Positions 50,208 to 58,478 of a DNA stretch of 64,000 nucleotides are shown one piece after another. Location: assembly GCA_036406675.1 (NCBI GenBank), contig DASXAO010000149.1, positions 1 through 64,000 on the forward strand. Direction: 5' to 3'. The position numbers and the translations under genes are program-made. The DNA is from SCGC-AG-212-J23 sp036406675. GTDB lineage: Bacteria; Pseudomonadota; Gammaproteobacteria; Burkholderiales; SG8-39. The notes under the pieces are model-generated. The model saw only the letters and a list, made by a program, of their open reading frames with translations, made no database searches and was not told the DNA's origin. The first letter of the stretch is position 1. Each line of letters opens with the position of its first letter.

Positions 50208-51167
50208 ATGTCGAAATTCGCTGCCGCAATCGCCGCGCTGCTGTTCGTCGCGCAAGCGGCATCCCAGGACTATCCATCGCGTCCGATCCGGCTCATCGTC
50301 CCGTTCCCGCCAGGAGGCTCGACCGACATCCTCGCCCGCGCGCTTGGCGACAAGCTCGCGCAGGGGCTTGGCCAGCCCGTGGTGATCGACAACCGGCCCG
50401 GCGCCGCCGGCTCGATCGGCGCCGAGGCCGCGGCGCGCGCGGCGCCCGACGGCCACACCCTCATGATGGGCCACCTCGGGACCCTCGCGGTGAATCCGGC
50501 AATTTACAAGAGCCTGCCGTACGACCCGGTCAAGAGCTTCGCGCCCGTGTCGCTCATGGCCATCGTGCCGAGCGTGCTGGTCGTCAACCCGTCGCTGCCG
50601 GTGACGAGCGCTGCAGAGCTCATTGCCTACGCCAAGGCGCATCCGGGAAAGCTGGCGTACGGTTCGGCGGGCAACGGAAGCACCTCTCACCTGACCACCG
50701 AGTACTTCAAGCTCGTCACCGGGACCGACATCCTGCACGTCCCCTACAAGGGCGTCGGCCCGATGCTCACCGACCTCGTTTCCGGCCAGCTCTCCATGGG
50801 CCTGAACGGCGCGCCCTCGGTCATGGCGCACATCAACGCCGGCAGGCTGCGCGCGCTCGCGGTGACGAGCCTCAAGCGGCTGGAAGCGCTGCCCCAGGTG
50901 CCGACGCTCGACGAAGCGGGCGTGCGTGGCTTCGACGCCTCGGGCTGGTACGGCGTAGTGGCGCCCGCGGGCACGCCTCAGGCGATCGTCGCGAGGCTCA
51001 ACGGTGAAATCGCGCGGGCGATACAGACGCCCGAGCTGCGCTCGCGCCTCGCAGCCGAAGGCGCCCTGGCGGCGCCGGGAACGCCCGAAGAATTCGCAGC
51101 GCTGATTCGCGCCGAGATCGCGCGCTGGGACACGGTGCTCAAGCGCGCCGGGGTGCAGGCGCAGTAG
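50208..51167 (+). CDS. Bug/TctC family tripartite tricarboxylate transporter receptor
   Basis: 319 residues with a short signal peptide (KFAAAIAALLFVAQAASQ) and complete Bug features: YPSRPIRLIVPFPPGGSTDI, DNRPGAAGSIGAEAAARAAP, HVPYKGVGPMLTDLVSGQLS and a C-terminal PGTPEEFAALIRAEIARW. Stands alone, ending 3 bases from the converging second TctC. Which TctAB pair it uses, if any, is unknown; the ligand is unknown. Confidence 0.94.
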   Translation: MSKFAAAIAALLFVAQAASQDYPSRPIRLIVPFPPGGSTDILARALGDKLAQGLGQPVVIDNRPGAAGSIGAEAAARAAPDGHTLMMGHLGTLAVNPAIYKSLPYDPVKSFAPVSLMAIVPSVLVVNPSLPVTSAAELIAYAKAHPGKLAYGSAGNGSTSHLTTEYFKLVTGTDILHVPYKGVGPMLTDLVSGQLSMGLNGAPSVMAHINAGRLRALAVTSLKRLEALPQVPTLDEAGVRGFDASGWYGVVAPAGTPQAIVARLNGEIARAIQTPELRSRLAAEGALAAPGTPEEFAALIRAEIARWDTVLKRAGVQAQ

Positions 51168-51170
51168 GCC

Positions 51171-52154
51171 TCAGCGCACCACCTTCACGCCGGCCTCCTG
51201 CAGGATGCCGCGCATGCGCCCCGTAAACTCGTCGTAGAACTTGGCGAGGTCGGCCGCATTCTGATAGCCGTCCTCGAACTGGTTGTCGGCGAGGAATTTC
51301 TGCCACGACGCGGTCTTGGCGAGCTTCTGGAACACGTCGTCCCAGTAGGCGACGTTTTCCTTGGGGATCGCTGGCGGCGCCACCACGCCCCTCACCTGCG
51401 GCACCGAGGGAACGTCGAACCCGGCTTCCTTCAGCGTGGGCGCGTTGGGAAAGCCGGGCAGGCGCTTGTCGGTGACCTGCGCCAGCACGCGCATGCTTCC
51501 GGCGCGGATGTGCTCGCCGGCCTCGGCCGGCTCGATGACCATCATGTCGACGTGGCCGCCGAGCAGCGCGGCGATGCGCTCGCCGCCGCCGGGGTAGGAG
51601 ATGTACGCCCACCGCGCGCCGGTGTGTTTCTGCAGCAGCTGGCGCACGATGTTGTCGCGGCTCGTGACCGAGCCGCCCGACTGCTTGAGCTGTCCCGGGC
51701 TTTTCTTCGCCGCCGCGATGAAATCCGGGAGGCTCTTGTACGGCGCGTCGGACTTGACCGCGATCACCGCGGGCTCGAGCACGAGGCGCGCGATCGGAGT
51801 CAGGTCTCTCAGGGTGACCTTGGCTTCGGAGCTGGTGAGCGGCCCAGTGAGCCACACGCCGGTGAAGAAGCCGATGGTGTTCTGGTCGCCCTTCTTCTCG
51901 GCGAGATAGGCCGCAGCAACCGCGCCGCCTCCGCCGGGCTTGTTGACGACCTGCATGCGCACCGGCAACAGCTTTTCCTTCTCCAGCATCAGCGCCACGG
52001 CGCGCGCCAAAACGTCGCTGCCGCCGCCAGGGCCGGTATGCACCACCGCTTCCACCGGCCGCGTCGGCTTAAAGCCTTGCGCCCACGCAGGGGTGTGCAG
52101 GCCGCCGAGCGCCGCGAGCGCGGCAACGGCGGCGGTTACGATTCGCGATTTCAT
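51171..52154 (-). CDS. tctC: TctC receptor of the TctCBA operon
   Basis: 327 residues from ATG 52154 with AGGAGG upstream. Signal peptide ends at HTPAWA. The sequence differs from canonical Bug proteins (TRPVEAVVHTGPGGGSDVLA; NKPGGGGAVAAAYLAEKKGD; YISYPGGGERIAALLGGHVD) and is closer to receptors encoded with their own TctA/TctB. It follows tctA by 18 bases, so this operon is a complete tripartite tricarboxylate transporter. Confidence 0.92.
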   Translation of the reverse strand: MKSRIVTAAVAALAALGGLHTPAWAQGFKPTRPVEAVVHTGPGGGSDVLARAVALMLEKEKLLPVRMQVVNKPGGGGAVAAAYLAEKKGDQNTIGFFTGVWLTGPLTSSEAKVTLRDLTPIARLVLEPAVIAVKSDAPYKSLPDFIAAAKKSPGQLKQSGGSVTSRDNIVRQLLQKHTGARWAYISYPGGGERIAALLGGHVDMMVIEPAEAGEHIRAGSMRVLAQVTDKRLPGFPNAPTLKEAGFDVPSVPQVRGVVAPPAIPKENVAYWDDVFQKLAKTASWQKFLADNQFEDGYQNAADLAKFYDEFTGRMRGILQEAGVKVVR

Positions 52155-52172
52155 GATCACTTCCTCCTTTGG

Positions 52173-53675
52173 TTACTCAAGCGCCTGCAAGCGCCAGGCG
52201 TTGAGCTTGTTGAAGAGCGGTATGAGCAGGATCAGCACCGCAACCGCGAGCAGCGCGGCGCAGATCGGGCGGGTGACGAGGATCGCAAGATCGCCCTGCG
52301 ACATCATGAGGGACTGGCGCAGCGCCCGCTCCATGCCGCCGCCCAGCACCAGGCCGAGGATGAGCGGCGCCGCCGGGTAGTCGAGCTTGCGCATCAGGTA
52401 GCCGAGCAGGCCGAACCCCACCACGAGCGACACGTCGAACAGGCTTCCGGAGACGCTGTAGACGCCGACGATCGAGATGCCGAGGATCAGCGGATAGAGG
52501 ACGTAGCCCGGCGTGCGCAGCACCTGCGCGAAGAGCGGCACCAGCGGCAGGTTGAGCACGAGCAGCATGACATTGCCGATGTACATGCTCGCCACGAGGC
52601 CCCAGAAGAGCCCCGGGTTTTCCGAGATGAAGAGCGGCCCCGGCTTGAATCCCCACAGCACGAGCGCGGCGAGCAGGATCGCCGTGGTCCCGGAGCCGGG
52701 GATGCCGAGCGTGAGCAGCGGCACGAGCGCCCCGCCGGTCTCGGAGTTGTTCGCGCCTTCCGGCGCGGCGACGCCCTCGACCGCGCCCTTGCCGAATTCC
52801 TGGGGGCGCCGCGACACCGCCTTCTCGACCCCGTACGAGATGAACGAAGCGATGGTGGAGCCCGCGCCCGGCAGCACGCCGATCAGGAAACCGAGCACCG
52901 AGCCTTGCACGAAGGCGAAGCGGCAGTCCTTCAGGTCCTGCACCGTGGGCAGAAGGTTGCGCAGGCCTCTGGGCACGGGCAGCGCCTTGCCCTCGGCGCG
53001 GGTCTCCATGCACGCCAGCACCTCGCCGAGCGCGAACACGCCGATCGCGACCACTACGAAGTCGATGCCCGAGAGCAGCTCCAGCTGCCCGAAGGTGAAG
53101 CGCGAAGTGGTGCTGAAGGGATCGGTGCCGATGCCCGAGATCCAGAGTCCCACCAGCATCGCGAGCAGCGCTTTCAGCATCGAGCGTCCGGCGAGCAGCA
53201 CCACCATCGCGAGGCCGAGCGCCATGAGCGAGAAATACTCCGGCGAGCTGAACGCGAGCGCCAGCCTGGCGAGCGGCGGCGCGACGAGCATCAGGCCGAC
53301 CACGCCGACGGTGCCGGCGACGAACGACGCGATCGCCGCGATGCCGAGGGCGGCGCCGGCGCGCCCCTTGCGGGCCATCGCGTAGCCGTCGAGGCAGGTC
53401 ACGACCGAGGCCGATTCGCCGGGGACGTTCAGCAGGATCGAGGTGGTCGAGCCGCCGTACTTGGCGCCGTAGTAGATGCCGGCGAGCATGATCATCGCTC
53501 CGGCGGGATCCATCAGGAACGTGAGCGGCAGCAGCATCGCGATGGTCGCGGGCGGGCCGAGCCCGGGCATCACGCCCACTACCGTGCCGAGCAGCACGCC
53601 GACGAAGCACCAGAACAGGTTCGCCGGCTCCAAGGCGACCGCGAAGCCGTGCATGAGCCCGGAGAGGATGTCCAT
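52173..53675 (-). CDS. tctA: Tripartite tricarboxylate transporter large permease TctA
   Basis: 500-residue membrane protein of about 12 helices. TctA signatures: LLGTVVGVMPGLGPPATIAM near the N-terminus, the YYGAKYGGSTTSILLNVPGE repeat, and the matching second-half repeat GVLPGAGSTIASFISYGVEK and LLTLGIPGSGTTAILLAALV. Start ATG 53675 follows AGGAC and lies three bases after the tctB stop. Imports a carboxylate using sodium or proton gradient with TctB and the receptor downstream. Confidence 0.96.
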   Translation of the reverse strand: MDILSGLMHGFAVALEPANLFWCFVGVLLGTVVGVMPGLGPPATIAMLLPLTFLMDPAGAMIMLAGIYYGAKYGGSTTSILLNVPGESASVVTCLDGYAMARKGRAGAALGIAAIASFVAGTVGVVGLMLVAPPLARLALAFSSPEYFSLMALGLAMVVLLAGRSMLKALLAMLVGLWISGIGTDPFSTTSRFTFGQLELLSGIDFVVVAIGVFALGEVLACMETRAEGKALPVPRGLRNLLPTVQDLKDCRFAFVQGSVLGFLIGVLPGAGSTIASFISYGVEKAVSRRPQEFGKGAVEGVAAPEGANNSETGGALVPLLTLGIPGSGTTAILLAALVLWGFKPGPLFISENPGLFWGLVASMYIGNVMLLVLNLPLVPLFAQVLRTPGYVLYPLILGISIVGVYSVSGSLFDVSLVVGFGLLGYLMRKLDYPAAPLILGLVLGGGMERALRQSLMMSQGDLAILVTRPICAALLAVAVLILLIPLFNKLNAWRLQALE

Positions 53676-53678
53676 GTC

Positions 53679-54107
53679 CTAGGGGAGGTTCACGCCGAGA
53701 AGGAGCGGGAAGACCAGGTAGAACCCGCCGGCGAGGCCTATGGCGACCGCGGCGGCGAGCGGCCATGGCCGCCGATACATGACCCACACGACGAAGAACG
53801 CGAGCGCGGCGAAGCCGACCACGAAGCCTGCCAGCTTGAAGAGCAGCACCGATACCGCGAGCGCAGCCGAAACCGCGAGCGCCCGGCCGGCGCCGCGCCA
53901 ATTCACGCGCTCGGGTTCGCGCAGCAGGCTCGACGCGACAAGGGCCGCGGCCAGCACCAGCATCGCGATGCCATACCAGAGCGGGAAGAATCCCGCGCCG
54001 GGGCCGTCAGGCCCGCTGTAGTCCCACCCCGAGGCCTGGGTGATGATGTAGGCCGCGAGGGCGGCGAGCGCAAGCCCCGACCAGAGGTCGGCGTTGCGCG
54101 CCTTCAT
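53679..54107 (-). CDS. tctB: Tripartite tricarboxylate transporter small permease TctB
   Basis: 142 residues, four helices; start ATG 54107 overlaps the upstream gene stop (ATGA). GPGAGFFPLWYGIAMLVLAA is the TctB landmark, followed by VLLFKLAGFVVGFAALAFFV. The open frame before ATG 54107 belongs to the shadow of the upstream gene's Lys/Ala-rich tail and is excluded. Confidence 0.92.
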   Translation of the reverse strand: MKARNADLWSGLALAALAAYIITQASGWDYSGPDGPGAGFFPLWYGIAMLVLAAALVASSLLREPERVNWRGAGRALAVSAALAVSVLLFKLAGFVVGFAALAFFVVWVMYRRPWPLAAAVAIGLAGGFYLVFPLLLGVNLP

Positions 54108-54550
54108 CGCCTGGTTCTGGCCTTCTTCTTCTTCGCCGCTTTTCTTGCCGGCTTTTTCTTGGCCGCGGCGGGCTTTTTGTAGCGGCCCCTCGGGACCAGC
54201 TCGCACACCGTCCCGCCCGGGGCACGGAACTTCACCGGAATCACGCCGGGATCGCTGATGATCTCGCAGCCGTACGAGGTGATCTGCTTCGTAGCGGCGG
54301 CGACGTTATCCACCTCGACGGCGAAGTGATGGATGCAGGGACCCTCGCCGGAGGCCCTGGATTCCGCCGATTGCGTGCCGGCGTCGTACTTGATCAGCGC
54401 GACGTCGAGCACGCCGTCGGACAGATGGCGCGAAGTGTGGTCGCGCACTTTCTCGGTGTTCATCTCCTTGAACCCGAACACCTTCTGGTAGAACTCGGTG
54501 GTGCGCTCCAGGTCGTCGACCTTCAGCGCGAGATGCACGATGCGATTCAT
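54104..54550 (-). CDS. VOC/glyoxalase superfamily protein with basic tail
   Basis: 148 residues. A glyoxalase/bleomycin-resistance fold (IVHLALKVDDLERTTEFYQK, IHHFAVEVDNVAAATKQI, FRAPGGTVCELVPRGRY) with putative metal ligands His and Glu. The last 30 residues are a Lys/Ala/Arg-rich tail (KKPAAAKKKPARKAAKKKKA), histone-H1-like and unusual for a VOC enzyme; it could bind nucleic acid or acidic partners. ATG 54550 has GAGAGGAGAAG upstream. First gene before tctB, with ATGA overlap, so likely related to use of the imported acid. Confidence 0.87.
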   Translation of the reverse strand: MNRIVHLALKVDDLERTTEFYQKVFGFKEMNTEKVRDHTSRHLSDGVLDVALIKYDAGTQSAESRASGEGPCIHHFAVEVDNVAAATKQITSYGCEIISDPGVIPVKFRAPGGTVCELVPRGRYKKPAAAKKKPARKAAKKKKARTRR

Positions 54551-54562
54551 TGCTTCTCCTCT

Positions 54563-55924
54563 CTAAGCGCAAAGCAACGGGCGGAGGCTCCGCACGTCTT
54601 CGATCCTGTCCAGGTTCCAGACCGCGTCGCAGAGCCTGCGCGCCTTGCCGCGGCCGATCACGGGCTCCAGCAGGTCGTAGCTCTTGGCGTCGACCTCGGC
54701 CCGCGCCATCGGGTTGTCGGGCGTCCCGCGCACGGCGGGAGTGTGATGGCGCAGGCGCCGCCCGTCCGCGAGCTCGAGCTCGACGATGCCCTGCCGGCTC
54801 GGCATGGCGGCCGTCATGGCGTCGTCGCCCAGGAGCTGCACCTTCTGTCTAATTGCGAGGACCCGCCGGTCGCGCATGCGCTTCTCGTCGTGCGAGGACT
54901 TGAAGCTCACCGCGCCGTCGAGCAGCATGACCGCGCACATGTGCTGCATGCATATATCGGGCATGTCCCGATTGTCCACCGTGTTGGCACCCTGGTGGGC
55001 AACGCGCACTACCACGCTCACAACATCATTCGCCTTTAAGGAATTTTCTCGTATGAGAACCAAAAGCGAATCCAGCGGCGCCTGGATCGGCGAGCCGACC
55101 GACCAGCGCTTGATGCTCGCGTTCATGATCTCGAACGTCTCGCCGAGGCCGCGGACGAGCGCCTGCGCATCGCCGGGATAGGCAACGAAGAAGCTGCGCT
55201 CGCCGGAGAAGACGTCCTCGACGCCCGACAGGCCATGCGCCGCCATCGCCGCGGCGGTGGCGCCGTTGCGCGCCGGCATGCCGCCGAAATCGAACGCCTT
55301 CTCGATGTGCTCCGGGTCGCGCATCCAGCACGAGATCCCCGAAACCTGCTGCGCCGCGTACGACAGCGCGTGGCGCACCTGGGGCGCTTTCAATCCGGCC
55401 AGCGCCGCACAGGCGGCGGCGGCGCCGAACGTGGGCCCGAAGCTGTGCGTCGAGTGACCGGCTTCGCGGAAACGATAGGGATCGAGCGAAAGCGTCAGGC
55501 GGCAGCCGATGTCGTAGCCGAGCGCGACCGCGCGCAGCAGCGCGGTCCCGCCGCGCCCCTCGCGCTCGGCCGTTGCGAGCGCCGCGGGCACCACGCCGCA
55601 GCCCGGATGGGTGAGCGACGCGGCGTGCGAATCGTCGGTCTCGTCGGCGTGCGCGCACATGCCGTTGGCGAGCGCCGCGTTGAGCGCGCTGGTGACGAGC
55701 CGGCTGCCGGCGACGCAGGCCTCCTTCGCTCCGCCGAGCGATTTGACGAAGGAAATCGCCTTTCGGCCCGGGAGCAGGCGCGAGCCGGATACCATCGCGG
55801 CGAGCGTGTCGAGGATGTGGTGCTTCGTCTTCTCGACCACCGCGGCCGGCAAAGCCTTGCGCGGCGCCCGCGCAATGTAGCCGCTCAGCTCCGACATCAC
55901 CGGCGACAGCGAATGCCTGTTCAT
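54563..55924 (-). CDS. MmgE/PrpD family protein
   Basis: 453 residues, a helical-domain plus lid fold as in 2-methylcitrate dehydratase, aconitate decarboxylase and iminodisuccinate epimerase. Landmarks: HHILDTLAAMVSGS, ANGMCAHADETDDSHAASLT, HPGCGVVPAALATAE and GHSTHSFGPTFGAAAACAAL. Start ATG 55924 overlaps the SDR stop by ATGA. It is 12 bases before the VOC gene, making SDR-MmgE/PrpD-VOC-tctBAC a probable six-gene operon for uptake and breakdown of a polycarboxylic acid. The reaction is not assigned. Confidence 0.92.
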   Translation of the reverse strand: MNRHSLSPVMSELSGYIARAPRKALPAAVVEKTKHHILDTLAAMVSGSRLLPGRKAISFVKSLGGAKEACVAGSRLVTSALNAALANGMCAHADETDDSHAASLTHPGCGVVPAALATAEREGRGGTALLRAVALGYDIGCRLTLSLDPYRFREAGHSTHSFGPTFGAAAACAALAGLKAPQVRHALSYAAQQVSGISCWMRDPEHIEKAFDFGGMPARNGATAAAMAAHGLSGVEDVFSGERSFFVAYPGDAQALVRGLGETFEIMNASIKRWSVGSPIQAPLDSLLVLIRENSLKANDVVSVVVRVAHQGANTVDNRDMPDICMQHMCAVMLLDGAVSFKSSHDEKRMRDRRVLAIRQKVQLLGDDAMTAAMPSRQGIVELELADGRRLRHHTPAVRGTPDNPMARAEVDAKSYDLLEPVIGRGKARRLCDAVWNLDRIEDVRSLRPLLCA

Positions 55925-56697
55925 GGCATGAGGTTGCCGCCATTCACGTGGATCGACTGTCCGGTGACGTAGCGCATGTCGGGCCCGCACAGCGTGCGCA
56001 CCATCGCCGCGATCTCCTCGGGCTCGCCGCGGCGGCCGATCGGCGGCAGCGAGCGCCGGTGCTGCGGGCGCTCGGGCGCGCCCGGCAAGCCGCGCACGGT
56101 TTCGATGGTTCCCGGAACCACGCAGTTGACCGTGATCCGATGCGGCGCGAGGTCGATCGCCAGCGCCCGCGTCAGGCCGGCGAGCCCGGCCTTCGCGGCG
56201 ATGACGTGCGCGCGGCCATCCGCCCCCTTGTGAGCGGTGAGGCCGCCGATATTGATGACCGTCCCTCCCCCCGCCTTGACAAGATGTGGAAGCGCAGCCT
56301 GCGTGCAGAGGAAGGCGCCGTCGAGCACGATCGAAAGCACGCGGCGCCAGTCTTCGAAGCGGATCTCGGCGAACGGCGTCTCGGCGCGCACCGCGGCGTT
56401 GTTCACGAGCATGTCGAGCCGGCCGAAGCGCGCCACCGTCGCCTCGACCATCGCCGCGACCGCTCCGGGATCGGTGACGTCGGCGATGTGCACCCCCGCG
56501 CGGGCACCGGCCGATTCGATCATCGCGCGGGTCTCGTCGGCCTCCTTGCGCGAGGTGTTGGCGTTCACCATCACCGCGGCGCCGCCGGCGGCGAGCGCGC
56601 GCGCGATCGCACGCCCGATGTTGCGTGCCGCGCCGGTGACGAGGGCTACCTTCCCGGCCAATTCGGTGCCCGGGGTCATTCCTACGGTGCTGGGCAT
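55921..56697 (-). CDS. SDR-fold protein lacking the catalytic Ser/Tyr
   Basis: 258 residues with intact cofactor sites (TGAARNIGRAIARAL; VNNAAVRAETPF) and C-terminus (VTGQSIHVNGGNLMP). In the catalytic segment the usual Ser is Gly (TVINIGGLTAHKG) and the Tyr of YxxxK is His (RAHVIAAKAGL), while the Lys remains. It may be a divergent enzyme using His as acid/base, or a non-catalytic partner. ATG 56697 has AAGGAA upstream. First gene of the operon running to tctC. Confidence 0.9.
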   Translation of the reverse strand: MPSTVGMTPGTELAGKVALVTGAARNIGRAIARALAAGGAAVMVNANTSRKEADETRAMIESAGARAGVHIADVTDPGAVAAMVEATVARFGRLDMLVNNAAVRAETPFAEIRFEDWRRVLSIVLDGAFLCTQAALPHLVKAGGGTVINIGGLTAHKGADGRAHVIAAKAGLAGLTRALAIDLAPHRITVNCVVPGTIETVRGLPGAPERPQHRRSLPPIGRRGEPEEIAAMVRTLCGPDMRYVTGQSIHVNGGNLMP

Positions 56698-56727
56698 TTC
56701 CTTAGGGTACTAAAATGCGCACCGCAG

Positions 56728-57714
56728 ATGGCGAAACAGATCATCTTCACCACCCTGCGCCTGGCGTTGGCGGCGCTGCTGCTCGCCTGCGCGGCGACGC
56801 ATGCTCCGGCGCAGGGTTTTCCCGAGAAGCCGATCCGCTTCGTGGTCGGCTTCACTCCGGGCGGACCGAGCGACATCCTGGCGCGAGCGCTCGGGCAGAA
56901 GCTCGCCGAGCGCTGGGGCCAGCAGGTGGTGATCGAAAACCGTCCGGGCGCCGGCGGCAACGTCGCGGCAGAAGCTGTGGCCAAGAGCGCCCCCGACGGC
57001 TACACCTGGCTCCTGGGCAACAACAGCATCCTCGCCACGAACCAGAGCCTCTACCGCAACCTCGGCTACGACCCGGTCAAGGATTTCGCCCCGGTTTCGC
57101 TGGTGGCGGTGCAGCCCAATATCCTGGTGGTGAACCCCCAGGTGCCGGTCCATTCGGTCGTAGAGCTGATCGAGCTTGCGAAGAAAAATCCGGGAAAGCT
57201 CAACTACGCCTCCTCCGGCGCAGGGGCGGCAGCGCACCTTGCCGGTGAGCTCTTCAAGACCATGGCAGGCGTCGACCTGGTGCACGTTCCCTACAAAGGC
57301 GCGCAGCCCGCCCTAACCGACGTCATCGCGGGCCAGGTGCAGCTCATGTTCGCCACTTCGGCGTCGGCGATTCCGTTCATCAAGGCCGGGAAGCTCCGCG
57401 CGCTGGCGGTCACCACCGCGCGGCGCTCCGCCAGCGTGCCCGACCTGCCCACGGTCGCCGAGGCGGGCGTGCCCGGCTTCGAGGCGATCACCTGGCACGG
57501 CGTCGTGGTCCCGGCCGCGACACCCGCGCCCCTCGTCGAGCGGCTTAGCCGCGACATCGTCGGCGCGCTGGCGCAGCCCGATCTGCGCGAGCGGCTGGCA
57601 GCGCTCGGCGCCGAGGTGCACGCCGGAACGCCGCGGGAGTTCGCCGACTATATCGCCAGCGAGATTCCCAAGTGGTCCAAGGTAGTGCGAGACTCCGGGG
57701 CGAGAATCGAGTGA
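56728..57714 (+). CDS. Bug/TctC family tripartite tricarboxylate transporter receptor
   Basis: 328 residues. Signal peptide FTTLRLALAALLLACAATHA, cleaved near APAQG; Bug motifs FPEKPIRFVVGFTPGGPSDI, ENRPGAGGNVAAEAVAKSAP, HVPYKGAQPALTDVIAGQVQ. ATG 56728 is chosen; an ATG at 56715 is in another frame. Divergent from the SDR that heads the tct operon, 30 bases apart, so it may provide an alternative receptor for the same TctAB. Followed 16 bases later by the ModA-like gene. Confidence 0.93.
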   Translation: MAKQIIFTTLRLALAALLLACAATHAPAQGFPEKPIRFVVGFTPGGPSDILARALGQKLAERWGQQVVIENRPGAGGNVAAEAVAKSAPDGYTWLLGNNSILATNQSLYRNLGYDPVKDFAPVSLVAVQPNILVVNPQVPVHSVVELIELAKKNPGKLNYASSGAGAAAHLAGELFKTMAGVDLVHVPYKGAQPALTDVIAGQVQLMFATSASAIPFIKAGKLRALAVTTARRSASVPDLPTVAEAGVPGFEAITWHGVVVPAATPAPLVERLSRDIVGALAQPDLRERLAALGAEVHAGTPREFADYIASEIPKWSKVVRDSGARIE

Positions 57715-57730
57715 CTGGGAGACGGCGTTC

Positions 57731-58477
57731 ATGAAGACGAAGCGCATTGCAGCGGCAGCACTCGCCATGGTCTTCTCCACGACCGCCGGTGCGGCCGAGA
57801 TCAAGGTCTTGAGCGCCGGCGCCCTCGAGCCCGGCATGAAGGCCGCCGCGGCCGAGTTCCAGAAGGCGAGCGGCCATGCGGTGAAGCTCGCGTTCAATAC
57901 CGCGCCGCAAATCCGCAAGCGGATCGGCGACGGCGAGGTCCAGGACGTAGTCGTTGCGCCGCCCGCGGTCATCGACGAATTCGCCAAGGCCGGCAAAGTC
58001 GGCCACGACCGCGCCAATGTCGGCCGCGTGGGAATGGGCGTGGCCGTGAGGCCCGGCGCGCCGGCGCCGGACATCTCCACCCCGGAAGCGCTCAAGAAGT
58101 CGGTGCTCGATGCCGAATCGCTCGTCTTCAACCGCGCCTCGACCGGCATCTATCTCGAGAACCTGCTGAAGAAGATGGGCGTCTACGAGCAGGTCGAGAA
58201 GAAGACCACGCGCTACGACGATGCCGCCGCGGTCATGGAGCACGTCCTCAAGGGCAAGGGCAAGGAGATCGGCTTCGCGCCGGTCACGGAGATCCTGCTG
58301 CATCGCGACCGCGGCCTGCGGCTGGTCGGTCCGCTTCCCGCCGGGGTGCAGAACTACACCAGCTACGCCGCCGGCGTCATGAGCGGCGCGCCTTCAGCCG
58401 CCGCCGCACAGGAGTTCGTGCGCTACCTGGGGACGCCAGCGGCCAAGAAAGTATTCGCCGCGGCAGGAATCGAATAG
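57731..58477 (+). CDS. ModA-like molybdate-type solute-binding protein
   Basis: 248 residues with signal peptide (RIAAAALAMVFSTTAGA, then AEIKVLSAGALEPGM). Two-lobe type II binding protein: EVQDVVVAPPAVIDEFAKAG, and VFNRASTGIYLENLLKKMGV. Resembles ModA/substrate-binding domain proteins but has no ModB/ModC neighbours, and such orphan members in betaproteobacteria often bind organic anions or remain unassigned. GGGAGACGG precedes ATG 57731. Ends one base from the converging LVIVD gene stop. Confidence 0.87.
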   Translation: MKTKRIAAAALAMVFSTTAGAAEIKVLSAGALEPGMKAAAAEFQKASGHAVKLAFNTAPQIRKRIGDGEVQDVVVAPPAVIDEFAKAGKVGHDRANVGRVGMGVAVRPGAPAPDISTPEALKKSVLDAESLVFNRASTGIYLENLLKKMGVYEQVEKKTTRYDDAAAVMEHVLKGKGKEIGFAPVTEILLHRDRGLRLVGPLPAGVQNYTSYAAGVMSGAPSAAAAQEFVRYLGTPAAKKVFAAAGIE

Positions 58478-58478
58478 C

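Noticed and set aside
51510..54182. 890-residue plus-strand open frame antisense to tctC-tctA-tctB
   Set aside because: Its translation is a low-complexity Asp/Glu/Arg/His mix with no recognisable domain, while the opposite strand gives complete TctA, TctB and TctC proteins. Long antisense frames are expected at this GC content.
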